A stretch of 21,210 nt of DNA from Gnetum montanum (lineage: Eukaryota; Streptophyta; Gnetopsida; Gnetales; Gnetaceae), in NCBI GenBank assembly GCA_015680685.1, contig MNCI01014977.1, forward strand, positions 1 to 21,210, written 5' to 3'. Shown in pieces: positions 9,878 to 18,994 of this stretch. The notes under the pieces were generated by a model. That model saw only the letters and a list, made by a program, of their open reading frames with translations, was not told where the DNA came from and searched no databases. Numbering within the stretch: position 1 is the stretch's first letter; each line of letters begins with the position of its first letter. The position numbers and the translations under genes are program-made.

Positions 9878-10492
9878 GGCATGTGCCTACTATGGGAAGG
9901 ATCCACTTGCATATCTCTTGGTTGGGCTCATTAAGTACCTTATCCTTAAACATTCTTGTAATCAGAATCCTTCATACACCCATCTTCTACATTACACCAT
10001 GTGCTCCTATAAACATTTTGTTCATTAAACACATTCTCCATTAAATTTTTTAATTTTTAAGCTTTCAAAGATCCTCTTCAATGATTTTTTCATATTCTTG
10101 GTTTCTNCTTTCGCTTACAAGGCCCGATATATGGGGCCTCATATATGGGTCTACTCCATTGATAGGGCCCTGTATATGGAACCCATAGGCAGAATTTTCA
10201 AATTTGAATATTTCAAAAAATATAAGAAAATTTTCAATGAATTTGGGGTCCATGGGATCCTAGAGAAACCAAGAATATGAAAAAATCATTGAAGAGGATC
10301 TTTGAAAGCTTAAAAATTAAAAAATTTAATGGAGAATGTGTTTAATGAACAAAATGTGTATAGGAGCACATGGTGTAATGTAGAAGATGGGTGTATGAAG
10401 GATTCTGATTACAAGAATGTTTAAGGATAAGGTACTTAATGAGCCCAACCAAGAGATATGCAAGTGGATCCTTCCCATAGTAGGCACATGCC
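9878..10492. repeat. 229-bp near-perfect inverted repeat bounded by Ns
   Basis: Left arm 9878-10106 and right arm 10264-10492 are reverse complements of equal length, with one mismatch that I can find. The left arm ends at the base before the N at 10107, and the right arm ends at the base before the N at 10493. The spacer (10108-10263) contains the quasi-palindromic leader block. The surrounding DNA is old and full of mutations, so arms this similar are either very recent or an assembly product. Confidence 0.9.
10121..10170 (+). repeat. Quasi-palindromic leader block of element C
   Basis: Units of about 14 bases resembling GGCCCGATATATGG occur three times in slightly different forms (10121, 10135 and near 10155), with a diverged unit between them. 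Each joins a GC-rich half to a TATA-rich half. Element D has a similar block of different sequence at the same relative position (20475-20516). Confidence 0.6.
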
Positions 10493-10637
10493 NTTAGTGA
10501 CATTTACAATAAATAATTAATAAAATAATTAATTTTCCATGGTTTAACCTTACCCAAAGTATAACTAAGTAATGAGAAAACGTATTCAAATATTTAGAGT
10601 TACACATTATATCTACTAATCCATGGATGTGTTATAA

Positions 10638-10646
10638 CTGCAGATG
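10638..10646 (+). promoter_or_regulatory. Splice-acceptor-like site joined to the ORF start (C)
   Basis: ACTGCAG directly precedes the ATG at 10644. Element D has GATTGCAG directly before its ATG (19975), and the neighbouring bases also align. Sharing an AG exactly at the start codon suggests that the ORF was expressed from a spliced RNA. The upstream donor is not identified. Confidence 0.5.
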
Positions 10647-13503
10647 ACACCAAAGGGAAAGCACAAGTAGGAAGCAGGACCATCTCAACCAAGGGAGAAA
10701 TGGCCTAGAATAGAAAGAGGTCAAGAATAAGCCTAAGAAGAATTGCTAGCAACCCACACCACAAGTCCTCTTAGAGAAAAGGTAGAAGTGGAATCTATCA
10801 TATAGATTCTAGAACCAACAGCAACAACAAAACACTCCCATCAGGATGATGCACGAGCACCACAAGCAAATTGGAGGTAACCTTGACAGAGGCTTACTTG
10901 AATTAGATCAGATTGCAAGAGGTCTAGAAAATAGTGCTCCAAAAGTTAAACTTTAGCCCATTCCTAGAGCAAGCACCAAAAGAAGTGTAGGATCAATTAA
11001 AGGCCTCTCCCATGTGGCCAATCATCACTTTCACTAGGGAGTGGTACAAGGGAGAGACATTCCTATTCTAGAACAACAAGCAGCTTAGATCAATAGTAAA
11101 AATCAAGGACATCTTAGTGTCCTACTCACTACAGGCCATTGCTATAGTGCTTGGGTTTCTAGAAAAAAGAGCAAGTCTTGTTGAGATCCCAATGTAGGTA
11201 GATCCTAGCATTAATAAAGAATGGGTTGAGTGGTGCTATTTTGTCGATCGTAAGGAGTTTGATGCACTCACACCAATGGAGAGGATCCACTACAAGATTG
11301 CAACCTTCCACCTCAATCCCATAGTGAGGCCAAGTAAAATCACCACCTTCTCTACCCAAGTATGCACCACTCTAAGTGGGAGATTCCCTGTTAACCTTCC
11401 ACAACTGATCTATTTAGAGATGGAGAAGTAATTTAAAGAAAATGAACATGGAAGGAAGGCATTCCCCTTCCCATGCCTCATCAGGAAATTGTATCAGAGG
11501 AGAGGAATAGCTTGTTACACCAATGATGTTGTCAGGCATGTTCTGGCTACAAGTTGGGCAGAAATGATGAAATACAAGACATCAGCAACTATCCAAGAAG
11601 AGGAGCAACTATCACCACCTTCACCTGCCCTTCAAACAACTGTGCCAGACATCGCTGCAACTACCCAACGATTGCATGAATACCAAGAATGACTATTGAG
11701 TGAACAAGAGCAATAAGCAAGCACAAGTGGTGGGGACCCATTAGTGTATAGACCAATAATAAGTCACCTAAACGAGGTGGCCTAGACAATTAATTTGATG
11801 GGTGGAGGTGGATCTATTTTCTCAACCTAGAGAACACAGCTACCCATGAGATTGAATTTGAGTGTCATATAGGTCATAGTATCTCTTGAAGAATAACAAC
11901 CATGCTTAGAAATCTTTGGAAACACTGCAACCTTCTCGATGCACTTGGAGGAGGATGAAGGAGCAATTGTATTAGTGATGCAAGACCAAGGGCAGGAGAC
12001 TATAGCAAAAGTGGTCACTAACTGTATTGCCAAACCACTCAATGCACCTGTGGCATCTGCACTAGACATCATTGCACTCAAATATGTGTAGATGTCTATA
12101 AGAACAACAAGAGACAAAATAAATGTAGCACAACACAAAGATCTGCTAGACTGACTAGTGGGAACTAAGCAACCGCTTTTGAATATCTTTGACCTTCCAG
12201 ACAATATTACCACAACCCAGTTAGAGATGCTAAAGGAAAGGGGCAAGAATATCATCTTAGAGGGGCAACTTAAAATAGCCAAGGAGCTAAATAAATGCTT
12301 GGTTGCAAAAGTTGTTGAATTAAGAGCCCAGATTGCCAATCCCACATTCCTCAACCCAACACTGACAAGGGATGAAGCTATTGAACAACTCAATATCAAA
12401 TTGAAAATGGTTGAGGGTGCAATGGAGACAACGATGTTCTACTAATCCTTAGTAAAGGTCACATAGCACAAGATTTAGAATGCCTTGGATCAAACCCACT
12501 AGGAGAATGTACTATTGACTGTAGAGAACCATCACCTATAGAATGTTAATGAGTACAAGTAACAATTAATAGATTTCATCCATCAATAGCAAGAGCAACT
12601 AGCTAGAGAAAACACAAAACTAATAAGATTGATAGTAGAAAATAGAAATATCTCCATGGAGGAGGTTTGTACCCTTCGCCAAAAAAGTGCAATCAAGGTA
12701 GCCACCTAGAAATCAGAAGCTCTCAAGTTTGAGAAAGTTAAAGATTATTATAGAGAGCAAGTCAGTCAAAAAAGGAAGTAAATAAAAAACACATTTAGTT
12801 GGCAAAGGAAAAATTGAATGAATCCCTCCAACAACTCTAGTAAGAGAAAGAATTATGACAACCCATCATTGATGGGATAGACATCTACAACAAAGCAAAA
12901 ATTTGCACAAAAGAGTTGCAAATAGAGGTGATGACAGAATATATGGAGCTTGCCAATCTTTGTTACATAAATATGGCCATGTTGACTACCAAAAATCCAT
13001 GGTTGGAACTCAAGAAATAGGTGGCTAGCTCATATTTGTTGTACGAGGCTGAGTTCAAGCATCATAAAGACACCAAGCAAAAGCTTGTGATGGCAAATGC
13101 TAAACTGGAAGTTCTCAAGGCATGATTCACTGATCAATGATCAATTGCTAAGAACCTAGCCAACAGGATGAATGACTACCAGGAGCTGCAAAACATAGTT
13201 AAGGTGTATGATATCAAACACAAATAGTTTTCTGCCTAGTTTGTCAATGTGAAGGAGATGTTCCTAATAATGCCCTATCTGTGGGATATCCCCATTCCAA
13301 CCCACATTGGTGATGCTATGTGGACTATGAATGATCCTTGAAGCAAGGAGGAGAAGATGAAGGCATTACTAGATGCCTTTCACCTTCCACCAGAGGTTGC
13401 AACTATAGCAGGATAGACACAGCTACCTCAGCTACCGCACATGCTTGAAGCTAGTGAAGGTCCTTTAGAACCTTAGGAGCCTCCATTGACTGGGACTATC
13501 TGA
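10644..13503 (+). pseudogene. Plant-transposon-like domain and coiled-coil protein (C)
   Basis: This is a broken ORF of about 950 codons spread over three frames (frame 3 to about 10890, frame 2 to about 12780, then frame 1 to the TGA at 13501). A first conserved region (10920-11160) has LNFSPFLEQAP, LKASPMWP and REWYKG, matching the ORF of element D. A second (11210-11590) reads TPMERIHYKIATFHLNPIVRPSK, INLPQLIY-like, FPFPCLIRKLYQRRGI and VLATSWAEM. This resembles the 'putative plant transposon protein' family by pattern only. From about 12160 to 13200 the sequence is Leu/Glu/Lys/Gln-rich and probably coiled coil. The C-terminus is Pro-rich (PPLTGTI). No catalytic motif is seen and the function is unknown. 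Confidence 0.7.
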
Positions 13504-13756
13504 TCTTCTCCATCACCTTCATGCCACCAGAGGATGTGCTATCCAATATTTATGTAGTCATGTAATGATGTTCAATTTTATGTTGTGAAAACTGCCATTT
13601 TTTGTAATTTTTTGATTTTTACACTCAAGCACTTAGTTTTGTCAAGTTAATTTGTTATATTAAGAGTTAGTCAATAACCCCATACCTTCCCAATTTTGTA
13701 AAGGAACTCAAGGATAAGTTTTCTTTCAATCATAGGGTATGATGAGTATCAAAGTG

Positions 13757-13839
13757 CCACATCAACATGCCCTTGATGTGGCCTTGTCGATGATCCTTGT
13801 TTATGTCATGTTGCCCCATTAATGAGGGCATGTTGATGT
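13757..13839 (+). repeat. U3 inverted repeats of LTR C
   Basis: CCACATCAA (13757-13765) pairs with TTGATGTGG (13773-13781) around a 7-base loop. The overlapping 14-mer ACATCAACATGCCC (13759-13772) also pairs perfectly with GGGCATGTTGATGT (13826-13839). The two pairings are mutually exclusive. The block ends about 50 bases before the TATA box. Confidence 0.8.
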
Positions 13840-13889
13840 AGCATTTACTATGTCTATGGGGCCCCGTCAACACAGTACTATAGCAAAAA

Positions 13890-13898
13890 CTATAAATA
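13890..13898 (+). promoter_or_regulatory. TATA box of LTR C
   Basis: CTATAAATA lies about 150 bases into the LTR and about 180 bases before AATAAA (14070-14075), the normal U3-R spacing. LTR D has the same word at the corresponding place on its strand. Confidence 0.75.
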
Positions 13899-14069
13899 CG
13901 AGCTCCCAACCGTGTTTATGCATCATAGAAGTCATAGTAGTAGCAAAGTTCTTGTAGTTTGTCTATTTAAAAGTTAGAATATTTCTCTAAGTGCCCACAA
14001 CAGGAGTCAGAAAGTGTAAAAATCTTTACTTGAGTACTGTTTTACTTGAACCATACTAGTGTGTATGGC

Positions 14070-14075
14070 AATAAA
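14070..14075 (+). terminator. Polyadenylation signal of LTR C
   Basis: AATAAA within GGCAATAAAGAT. LTR D carries GCAATAAAGAT at the corresponding place, so the word is conserved while neighbouring bases are not. Confidence 0.6.
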
Positions 14076-14679
14076 GATGACCCTTTTGATCAAACCTTGT
14101 AGTACTTAGAATAGATTAATGATTTATCTTTATATTTATTATTTTCATGAAATATGCAATTAATTAAGATAAATATTACTTTAAGTGATTAGTTAATTAA
14201 TTAAGCTAAATATAGTAAGTACATAAGTACAACCACTTCAAGCATAAACATGTATTTGCTTGTTAATCCAAGTAGCGTTATTGCTTCATGTGCCCAGTAG
14301 CGTAGCACTTGGTAACCCAGCAATGGATATGTGGGTTTAGGACATGTATGGAAAGTGGGACTAGATTCTTATGTTAGGATTAGGTAGAGACTAGTTTAGC
14401 AATTAAATAGATTATTTGTCAAATTATTTCATCTCTCTACTCTAAGCACCAAAGAACATAAAACATAAAACAATAAAAATCATATGCCTTGATTACACTA
14501 AACCATACCTTTGTCCATTACAAGTGTACTGGACAATGAACGACCTTAGGGAAAGGTTCACTTCCTAAAAGACTAGTATACCAAAAGCTATAGAGTTCAT
14601 GGAATTTGACCGAATCACATGTGAACACTTCGTGATTCATATGGTTGGGCGTAGGGGTACCTCGACTGCTCATCAATTA

Positions 14680-15460
14680 GCCTCCTTCCCTTTTGACTTG
14701 AGAAGATGTTCTCAAGTGATATTTCTTCTTACATATCAAACATGAAAAATATTTCTTCCAAAATTTTTCCTTGCCCTAACTTTAGCCACATTGCTCTAGT
14801 CTGTCTATTGACATCTACCTCTTCTTTCAACACTAAGAGCTTCTATAGCACTACATAGATTTTACATGAATATCTTCCTCTTTTTTGCATCTAACAAACT
14901 AGCAACCACATCATCAAACTTCAATGCATAGATCCTAAGATAGTAATGTTAGTGGAAATCACAATCTCCCAACTATCAAGTAATGAGAAAAGCATTAGTA
15001 ATAACTGAACTTCTTCATTCGAGGTCACTTTCAATGATTTCAACTAGGAAAACAACCATTAAATTTTAAAAGATAGGAAAGAATTTTCCTTCATCTTCAA
15101 CTAGAGTAATCATCTCATTCCAAAAAGATCATTCACTCTAAATGGTTACTCATATAGAGATAAAATCTTCTACAATAACTCTTCAATAGTTTCTAGATCT
15201 ATGACACTAGAGAACATCATTAAACAAACAAGGCCTAATAAGAGAAAAAGCCTTCCTATCAAGCTTCTTCCAATTTCCATCACTCATTCCTAAAGGCTTT
15301 TTTACAATCCCCTTTATGATCAAATCCTTGCATTCTTTCTACTATAAGATATCTACCATAAGAACTTTCCAAATCTACTAATTTTCACTTGTTAACTTCT
15401 AGATCTCCATTATCTTCATCTTGTCTTAAGTACACAAACTTAGAATAGGGACTATGCCCA
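14680..15460 (-). pseudogene. copia gag remnant ending in a damaged zinc knuckle
   Basis: The minus strand, across several frames, shows the outline of copia gag. There is a KAFS-type segment near 15250, LETIEELL.KILSLYE near 15180 (the LW.KL...Y region), and ALSVEGRGR-like residues near 14830. At the end is C-L-I-C-K-K-K-Y-H-L-R-T-S-S (about 14745-14700), a CX2CX4HX4C knuckle whose last Cys is Ser. Many stops and frame changes prevent one continuous reading. The identification is supported by the adjoining primer-binding site and LTR. Confidence 0.7.
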
Positions 15461-15498
15461 AAAAAAATTGTCCATAAATTTGAAAAAAAAAACCTACC

Positions 15499-15510
15499 GC
15501 TCTAATACTA
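15499..15510 (-). promoter_or_regulatory. copia primer-binding site, initiator-Met tRNA type
   Basis: On the minus strand it reads TAGTATTAGAGC, two bases after the LTR end. Plant copia elements use TGGTATCAGAGC here, complementary to the 3' end of initiator methionine tRNA. The two differences, G to A at base 2 and C to T at base 7, both fall at CHG positions. Confidence 0.85.
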
Positions 15511-15512
15511 GT

Positions 15513-15911
15513 TGTTGTACAAAATATTGAAGCAAGAAATAGAATAATGATGAAAAGAAAAGAATAAAAACAACCACTAGGTTTCTGTGGTAAAATCCTT
15601 TGATGTAAAAAGAAATATCCATGGGAAAGTATGTAGCCTAGTAATTTCTAAAAAAGAATAACTCCACTACAAACAAGGCTTCAACCTTTACAGAAAAACA
15701 CTCTCTCTAATTACTTAAGTAACAAAATCACACTCCTCCACCCACCCACCCATGCCCGCCACCCCCCCCCCAAATACAAAAACCAAGGACCTAAGGCCCT
15801 TTACATAGGAATGAACTAATCCTAAAATTATGAAAAAAATTGTAGCTACCTTAGGACTAATATTTTTAAACAATGACTATTATAAGACATTATAATTAGG
15901 AAATACCAACA
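15513..15911 (-). repeat. copia LTR, 399 bp
   Basis: It has inverted ends TGTTG (15513) and CAACA (ending 15911) and the internal edge two bases from the primer-binding site. The minus strand contains a TATGTAAAGGG word as a decayed TATA region, a run of ten or so G (C run at about 15761-15771) and a GGCTACATA...CCATGG stretch of the kind common in plant copia LTRs. Confidence 0.7.
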
Positions 15912-16197
15912 ACCATTAAAAACATGACTATAAAAGAAAACAAGTCATAGTTGTCTATTATAAAATATTCTTTTTTTAATTTTTTCTTCATAACAAGAGC
16001 TCAATGCTTATCATGCTAAAAAAGGATCCTAGGATGGTAGTGGATGAGTGAAAGCCTAACCTCTTTCTAGTGTTTCTACTTAGGCTTGAACCCATGTCTT
16101 AATACTTGAGAAACAATCACTTTACTATCACTCCATGTGGTGATCCCTTTTTAGCTTCAATGCACCAATATAAAAATAAAAAATAAAAATAAATATG

Positions 16198-16408
16198 GAA
16201 GTGATTTACAATATGAATGCCACCATGCTATTGTTGCTACTTATCAATATGGGTAAGGAAAATATGTGTAAGTGACTTATGAGGTGAATGCCACTTGTTA
16301 TTCTTACTATTTGTGAATATTGCTAAAGAAAATCTATAGAAGTGACTTAGAATATGAACTCCAACATGCTATTGCAATTTCCTATCAATATTAGTAACAA
16401 AAACTTGT
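16198..16408 (+). repeat. Tandem repeat, three units of about 70 bp
   Basis: Units begin near 16198, 16269 and 16339 with AAGTGA(C/T)TTA and share ATGAATGCCA-like, CTATT(G/C) and TATCAATAT-like blocks. They are visibly diverged, so the array is old. It lies directly before the 75-bp duplication copy at 16408. Confidence 0.75.
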
Positions 16409-16482
16409 GTTTACTTTAGAACCATTTTCAAAACATAGAGCATCTATACTAAAAACTTCAAAATGTTATGTTTCATACTAGA
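16408..16482 (+). repeat. 75-bp direct duplication, copy 1
   Basis: It runs from GTTTACTTTAGAACC to TTCATACTAGA and matches 18077-18152 with few differences. After copy 1 the sequence continues uninterrupted. Confidence 0.75.
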
Positions 16483-18000
16483 ACTTAACTCTTGATTTCC
16501 ATTCTTAATTCCTATTTGTAGATTATTAGAATTCCTTTGCATTTCTTCCAAGATAGCCTTGTCTTCAGAAATTTTAGATGTTATGATGCATTTAATTTCA
16601 AAATCCTTTAACTTTGATATGGTAAATGGTGACTTGCTTTGTGATTTCATGATCTACAAATAAAAAATTTGATAATATTTAGCACATGAAATTTCAAGAG
16701 CTATAGAAAAAAAACATGAATAACATAGTGTTAAAAACACAGAATTGTTTCTTATGAAAATTGGAGCATTGATTTTTACATAAATTACACAACACTACAG
16801 GTTGCAGAAATCTTGCATCACTTAATAGCCAGCAATGCTACATTATTTGATAGGAGGTAAAAATAGAAAATCGAAAGCATTCTTTTTTTCTGTAGCTTAG
16901 CACCTTTTCCTTTTGTGGGATAGCTATAATTCATAATTCAATAGAATTAATGTTCAAAAAATAATAGCATACTTATTTTCCTTAAAAAAAGTTAAATTAT
17001 TATTACCACATAATAAAAATGTGAAATACCTTGCTTCTCAACCAATAGTTTCACTATGTTTTCCAAATACTACAACTTTTTCAAAATCCATTTCATTTTC
17101 CTCTACCTCTATAGTATTTATCAAATCTTTAACATTACTACTAATAGCATATTCTAATCCTTTCTTTTTTCTTACGTTTTTGTTAAGTTGTCCCTTAACT
17201 CCATTTTTTTTTAATTTAATTTCATTAATAGACTTGCTCATCTACCTTTTTGCATTTAACTATGGATTTTGTTTCAACTATAACTTCTATAACTACATTT
17301 AACTCTATATCTTCTTCAATGTCTATGATATGTTCTTCAACCTTACATTCATTTTTCCATTTTCCATTGAATCCTAATCCTAATAGAAGACCATTTATTT
17401 TTGGTGATCTCCCAAGCTTTGAATGAATATCCTCATAATATTTCCTTGAAGAAGGTTTGGTTCTTATTTATGATTGCAATTTTTTCTTGTATTTTTTCAT
17501 AAGATGATGTCATTTGTCTTTGCACTAAATTCCTATTAAATTTAGATGACATGTTTTATTTATTTCTTTTGCAATTTCTTCCTAATGTTTCTGCAACACA
17601 AATCCACAATTGAACTTTTTGTTATATGTCTCTTTGGATTTTGAAATTAGAATAGTTATTATAGTTTCTAATCATCTTTAGTCTTTACCTTCTTGCAATT
17701 TTGCTTCTCTTTTATTATTAATAACAATTTGTTAAAAACTTGGAGTATTTGTATTATCATATGAAAATTGAAGCTTCAAGCTATCTTCTAGGAAATGGAT
17801 CTAATTAGAAGATGAATTGGTCTTCAATTGTTGTTGAGTTTGCTGAACACCCAAAACGTCCACATAAATATTTTCAATGCTAGAATTTGCATTGATTCCT
17901 TAATTTTTTCCTTCATTTTTTCCTTCACTTCAAATGCGTTGTACACCTATGCATGAAGATATAGGTATTTGACTATTTACATTGGCTAGATTAAAATTCT
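16444..18000 (-). pseudogene. Unidentified AT-rich coding-like region
   Basis: Minus-strand open stretches follow one another: about 18000-17820 (NLANVNSQIPISS...), about 17800-17730, an 80-codon stretch at about 17480-17235 (SSRKYYEDIHSKLGRSPKING, then an acidic Glu/Ile/Val part), 17241-17038 (starting MSKSINEIKLKKNG) and 16650-16444 (a Lys/Glu/Asn-rich helical-looking segment). Stops and frame changes separate them. I recognise no domain. It could be one decayed gene of an unknown element or only low-complexity AT-rich DNA; the acidic 80-codon stretch is the best candidate for real coding. Confidence 0.3.
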
Positions 18001-18076
18001 GCATCATATAACCTTTTTTTATATATACAAAATGGTATATATACAAAATGGTATATATCTTTATGATTTAAAAATA

Positions 18077-18152
18077 TGTTTACTTTAAAACCATTTACAA
18101 AACACAAAGAATATATACTAACAATCTTCAAAATGTTATGCTTCATACTAGA
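18077..18152 (+). repeat. 75-bp direct duplication, copy 2
   Basis: It matches 16408-16482 up to CTTCATACTAGA and is then cut exactly by the end of LTR D at 18153. This fixes the outer edge of element D independently of its LTR motif. Confidence 0.75.
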
Positions 18153-18698
18153 TGATGAGTGGCGAGGTACCCCTACACTCAACCATACAAATACGAGTGC
18201 TTCACGCACGATCCAGTCGAACTCCGTAGACAAACTAGTTGTGGCATCTAGACAGTTACTCGTAGATCACAGTTCACTGTCTTCCCACCTGGACTAGTAT
18301 TAGCTTTTTCATGTATGGTTTAGTCCAAAGTGAGGTGTATGATGTGTTCCTACACTAATGCTACTCCTGGGTATGATGGGAAATAATATCAACTAAGCTA
18401 GGAGAGAGAGAATGAGAGAGAATCTAAACTAGCCTAAGTGCAATGAACATATTTTCCTTAATCATCCGTATACATCTTGGACCTCGTGCATGACTACCAC
18501 TAGGATTACCAAGCACATGGCCTAGGTACACTACTGGGTTACCAAGTAGTCACACTTAAATGCTTGTGATTAAGTTGTACTCATTCCACGTTACTAGGAG
18601 ATAAGGGTAGAGAGATATTAACTAAGAAAGTAATAAATAAAAATAACAATTAAATAATTAAGCTAAGTGGATGCTGCAATGATGAAGTAATCTCGATC

Positions 18699-18704
18699 TT
18701 TATT
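18699..18704 (-). terminator. Polyadenylation signal of LTR D
   Basis: AATAAA within GCAATAAAGAT on the minus strand, shared with LTR C. Confidence 0.6.
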
Positions 18705-18898
18705 GCTAATCATGTGCATGTCCAAGTATGTCACACTCGAATAAGGATGTCGTACAATTACAACCATCACACTGCGGGCATGCACTAAGAGAAAGGGTTG
18801 AGAGGAAAAACTAACAAAAAGTCCCTACCTTAATACTAAAAGAAACTAAAAAAATTAAAACCTAAAAGGGAACTCCTTTACCAAATCTGTCTGCCTCT

Positions 18899-18906
18899 TA
18901 TTTATA
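18899..18906 (-). promoter_or_regulatory. TATA box of LTR D
   Basis: TATAAATA on the minus strand, about 110 bases after the LTR start and about 195 bases before the AATAAA at 18704. The arrangement is the same as in LTR C. Confidence 0.75.
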
Positions 18907-18921
18907 GATGAGGAGACAGGT

Positions 18922-18994
18922 TGTGATATTGTGTACGTGATATCGCGTCTAGGCTGCAATATCACGTACACGATATCGTGGATGTGATATCACA
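18922..18994. repeat. Nested palindromes in U3 of LTR D
   Basis: Arm 18922-18947 pairs with 18956-18980 around the 8-base loop TCTAGGCT, with about two mismatches in 20. Next to it lies the perfect 12-base palindrome TGTGATATCACA (18983-18994). All arms are built from GATATC/GATATT and GTGTACGTG words. The block sits just upstream of the TATA box in element orientation. Confidence 0.8.

Larger units (their letters stand above)
9540..14675 (+). mobile_element. Element C: leader, broken ORF and 3' LTR
   Basis: This is defined by comparison with element D on the other strand. Both have a leader, an AG acceptor just before an ATG, a homologous ORF and an LTR with the same ends. The left limit is approximate: similarity to the leader of D is clear from about 9760 and weak before that. 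No 5' LTR is found upstream. The 3' LTR ends at 14675 inside an antisense copia gag, so C (or B plus C) was inserted into that copia element. The flanking five bases ATTAG (14676-14680) would be the target-site copy on this side, but the other copy is not found. Confidence 0.65.
13740..14675 (+). repeat. LTR of element C, 936 bp
   Basis: It starts TGATGAGT at 13740 and ends GCTCATCA at 14675, giving inverted ends of seven matching bases. It has a TATA box at 13890-13898 and a polyadenylation signal at 14070-14075. The last 30 bases (ATGGTTGGGCGTAGGGGTAC and the following CTCG) match the end of the LTR of element D, while the middle has diverged except around the TTGGTAACCCAG stretch near 14312. 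The preceding tract (about 13732-13739) is a weak PPT, CATAGGGTA, corresponding to GTGGGGGTA in D. Confidence 0.88.
14676..15911 (-). mobile_element. Ty1/copia fragment: LTR, PBS and gag, antisense
   Basis: Read on the minus strand this gives a 399-bp LTR (15911 to 15513), a primer-binding site (15510-15499), a short leader and gag ending in a zinc knuckle, cut at 14676 by the 3' end of LTR C. The rest (protease, integrase, RT) is not in the window, as expected if a larger element was inserted here and the other half lies outside. In-frame stops are dense, so this is an old copy. Confidence 0.8.
15912..18152. other. AT-rich unassigned region between copia and element D
   Basis: No recognised gene. 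It holds a 70-bp tandem repeat, one copy each of a 75-bp direct duplication near its two ends, a 16-bp tandem repeat (TATATATACAAAATGG, about 18020-18051), and a minus strand with short Lys/Asn/Ile/Glu-rich open stretches. It is low in GC and rich in homopolymers. Confidence 0.6.

Noticed and set aside
10065-10280. Short ORFs on both strands across the inverted-repeat spacer
   Set aside because: They run through an N and a quasi-palindrome and have no domain; symmetry explains ORFs on both strands.
11827-12399. Minus-strand 190-codon Ser/Leu-rich ORF
   Set aside because: It mirrors the coiled-coil ORF of element C, which is supported by homology to element D on its own strand. An antisense ORF is possible, but nothing supports it.
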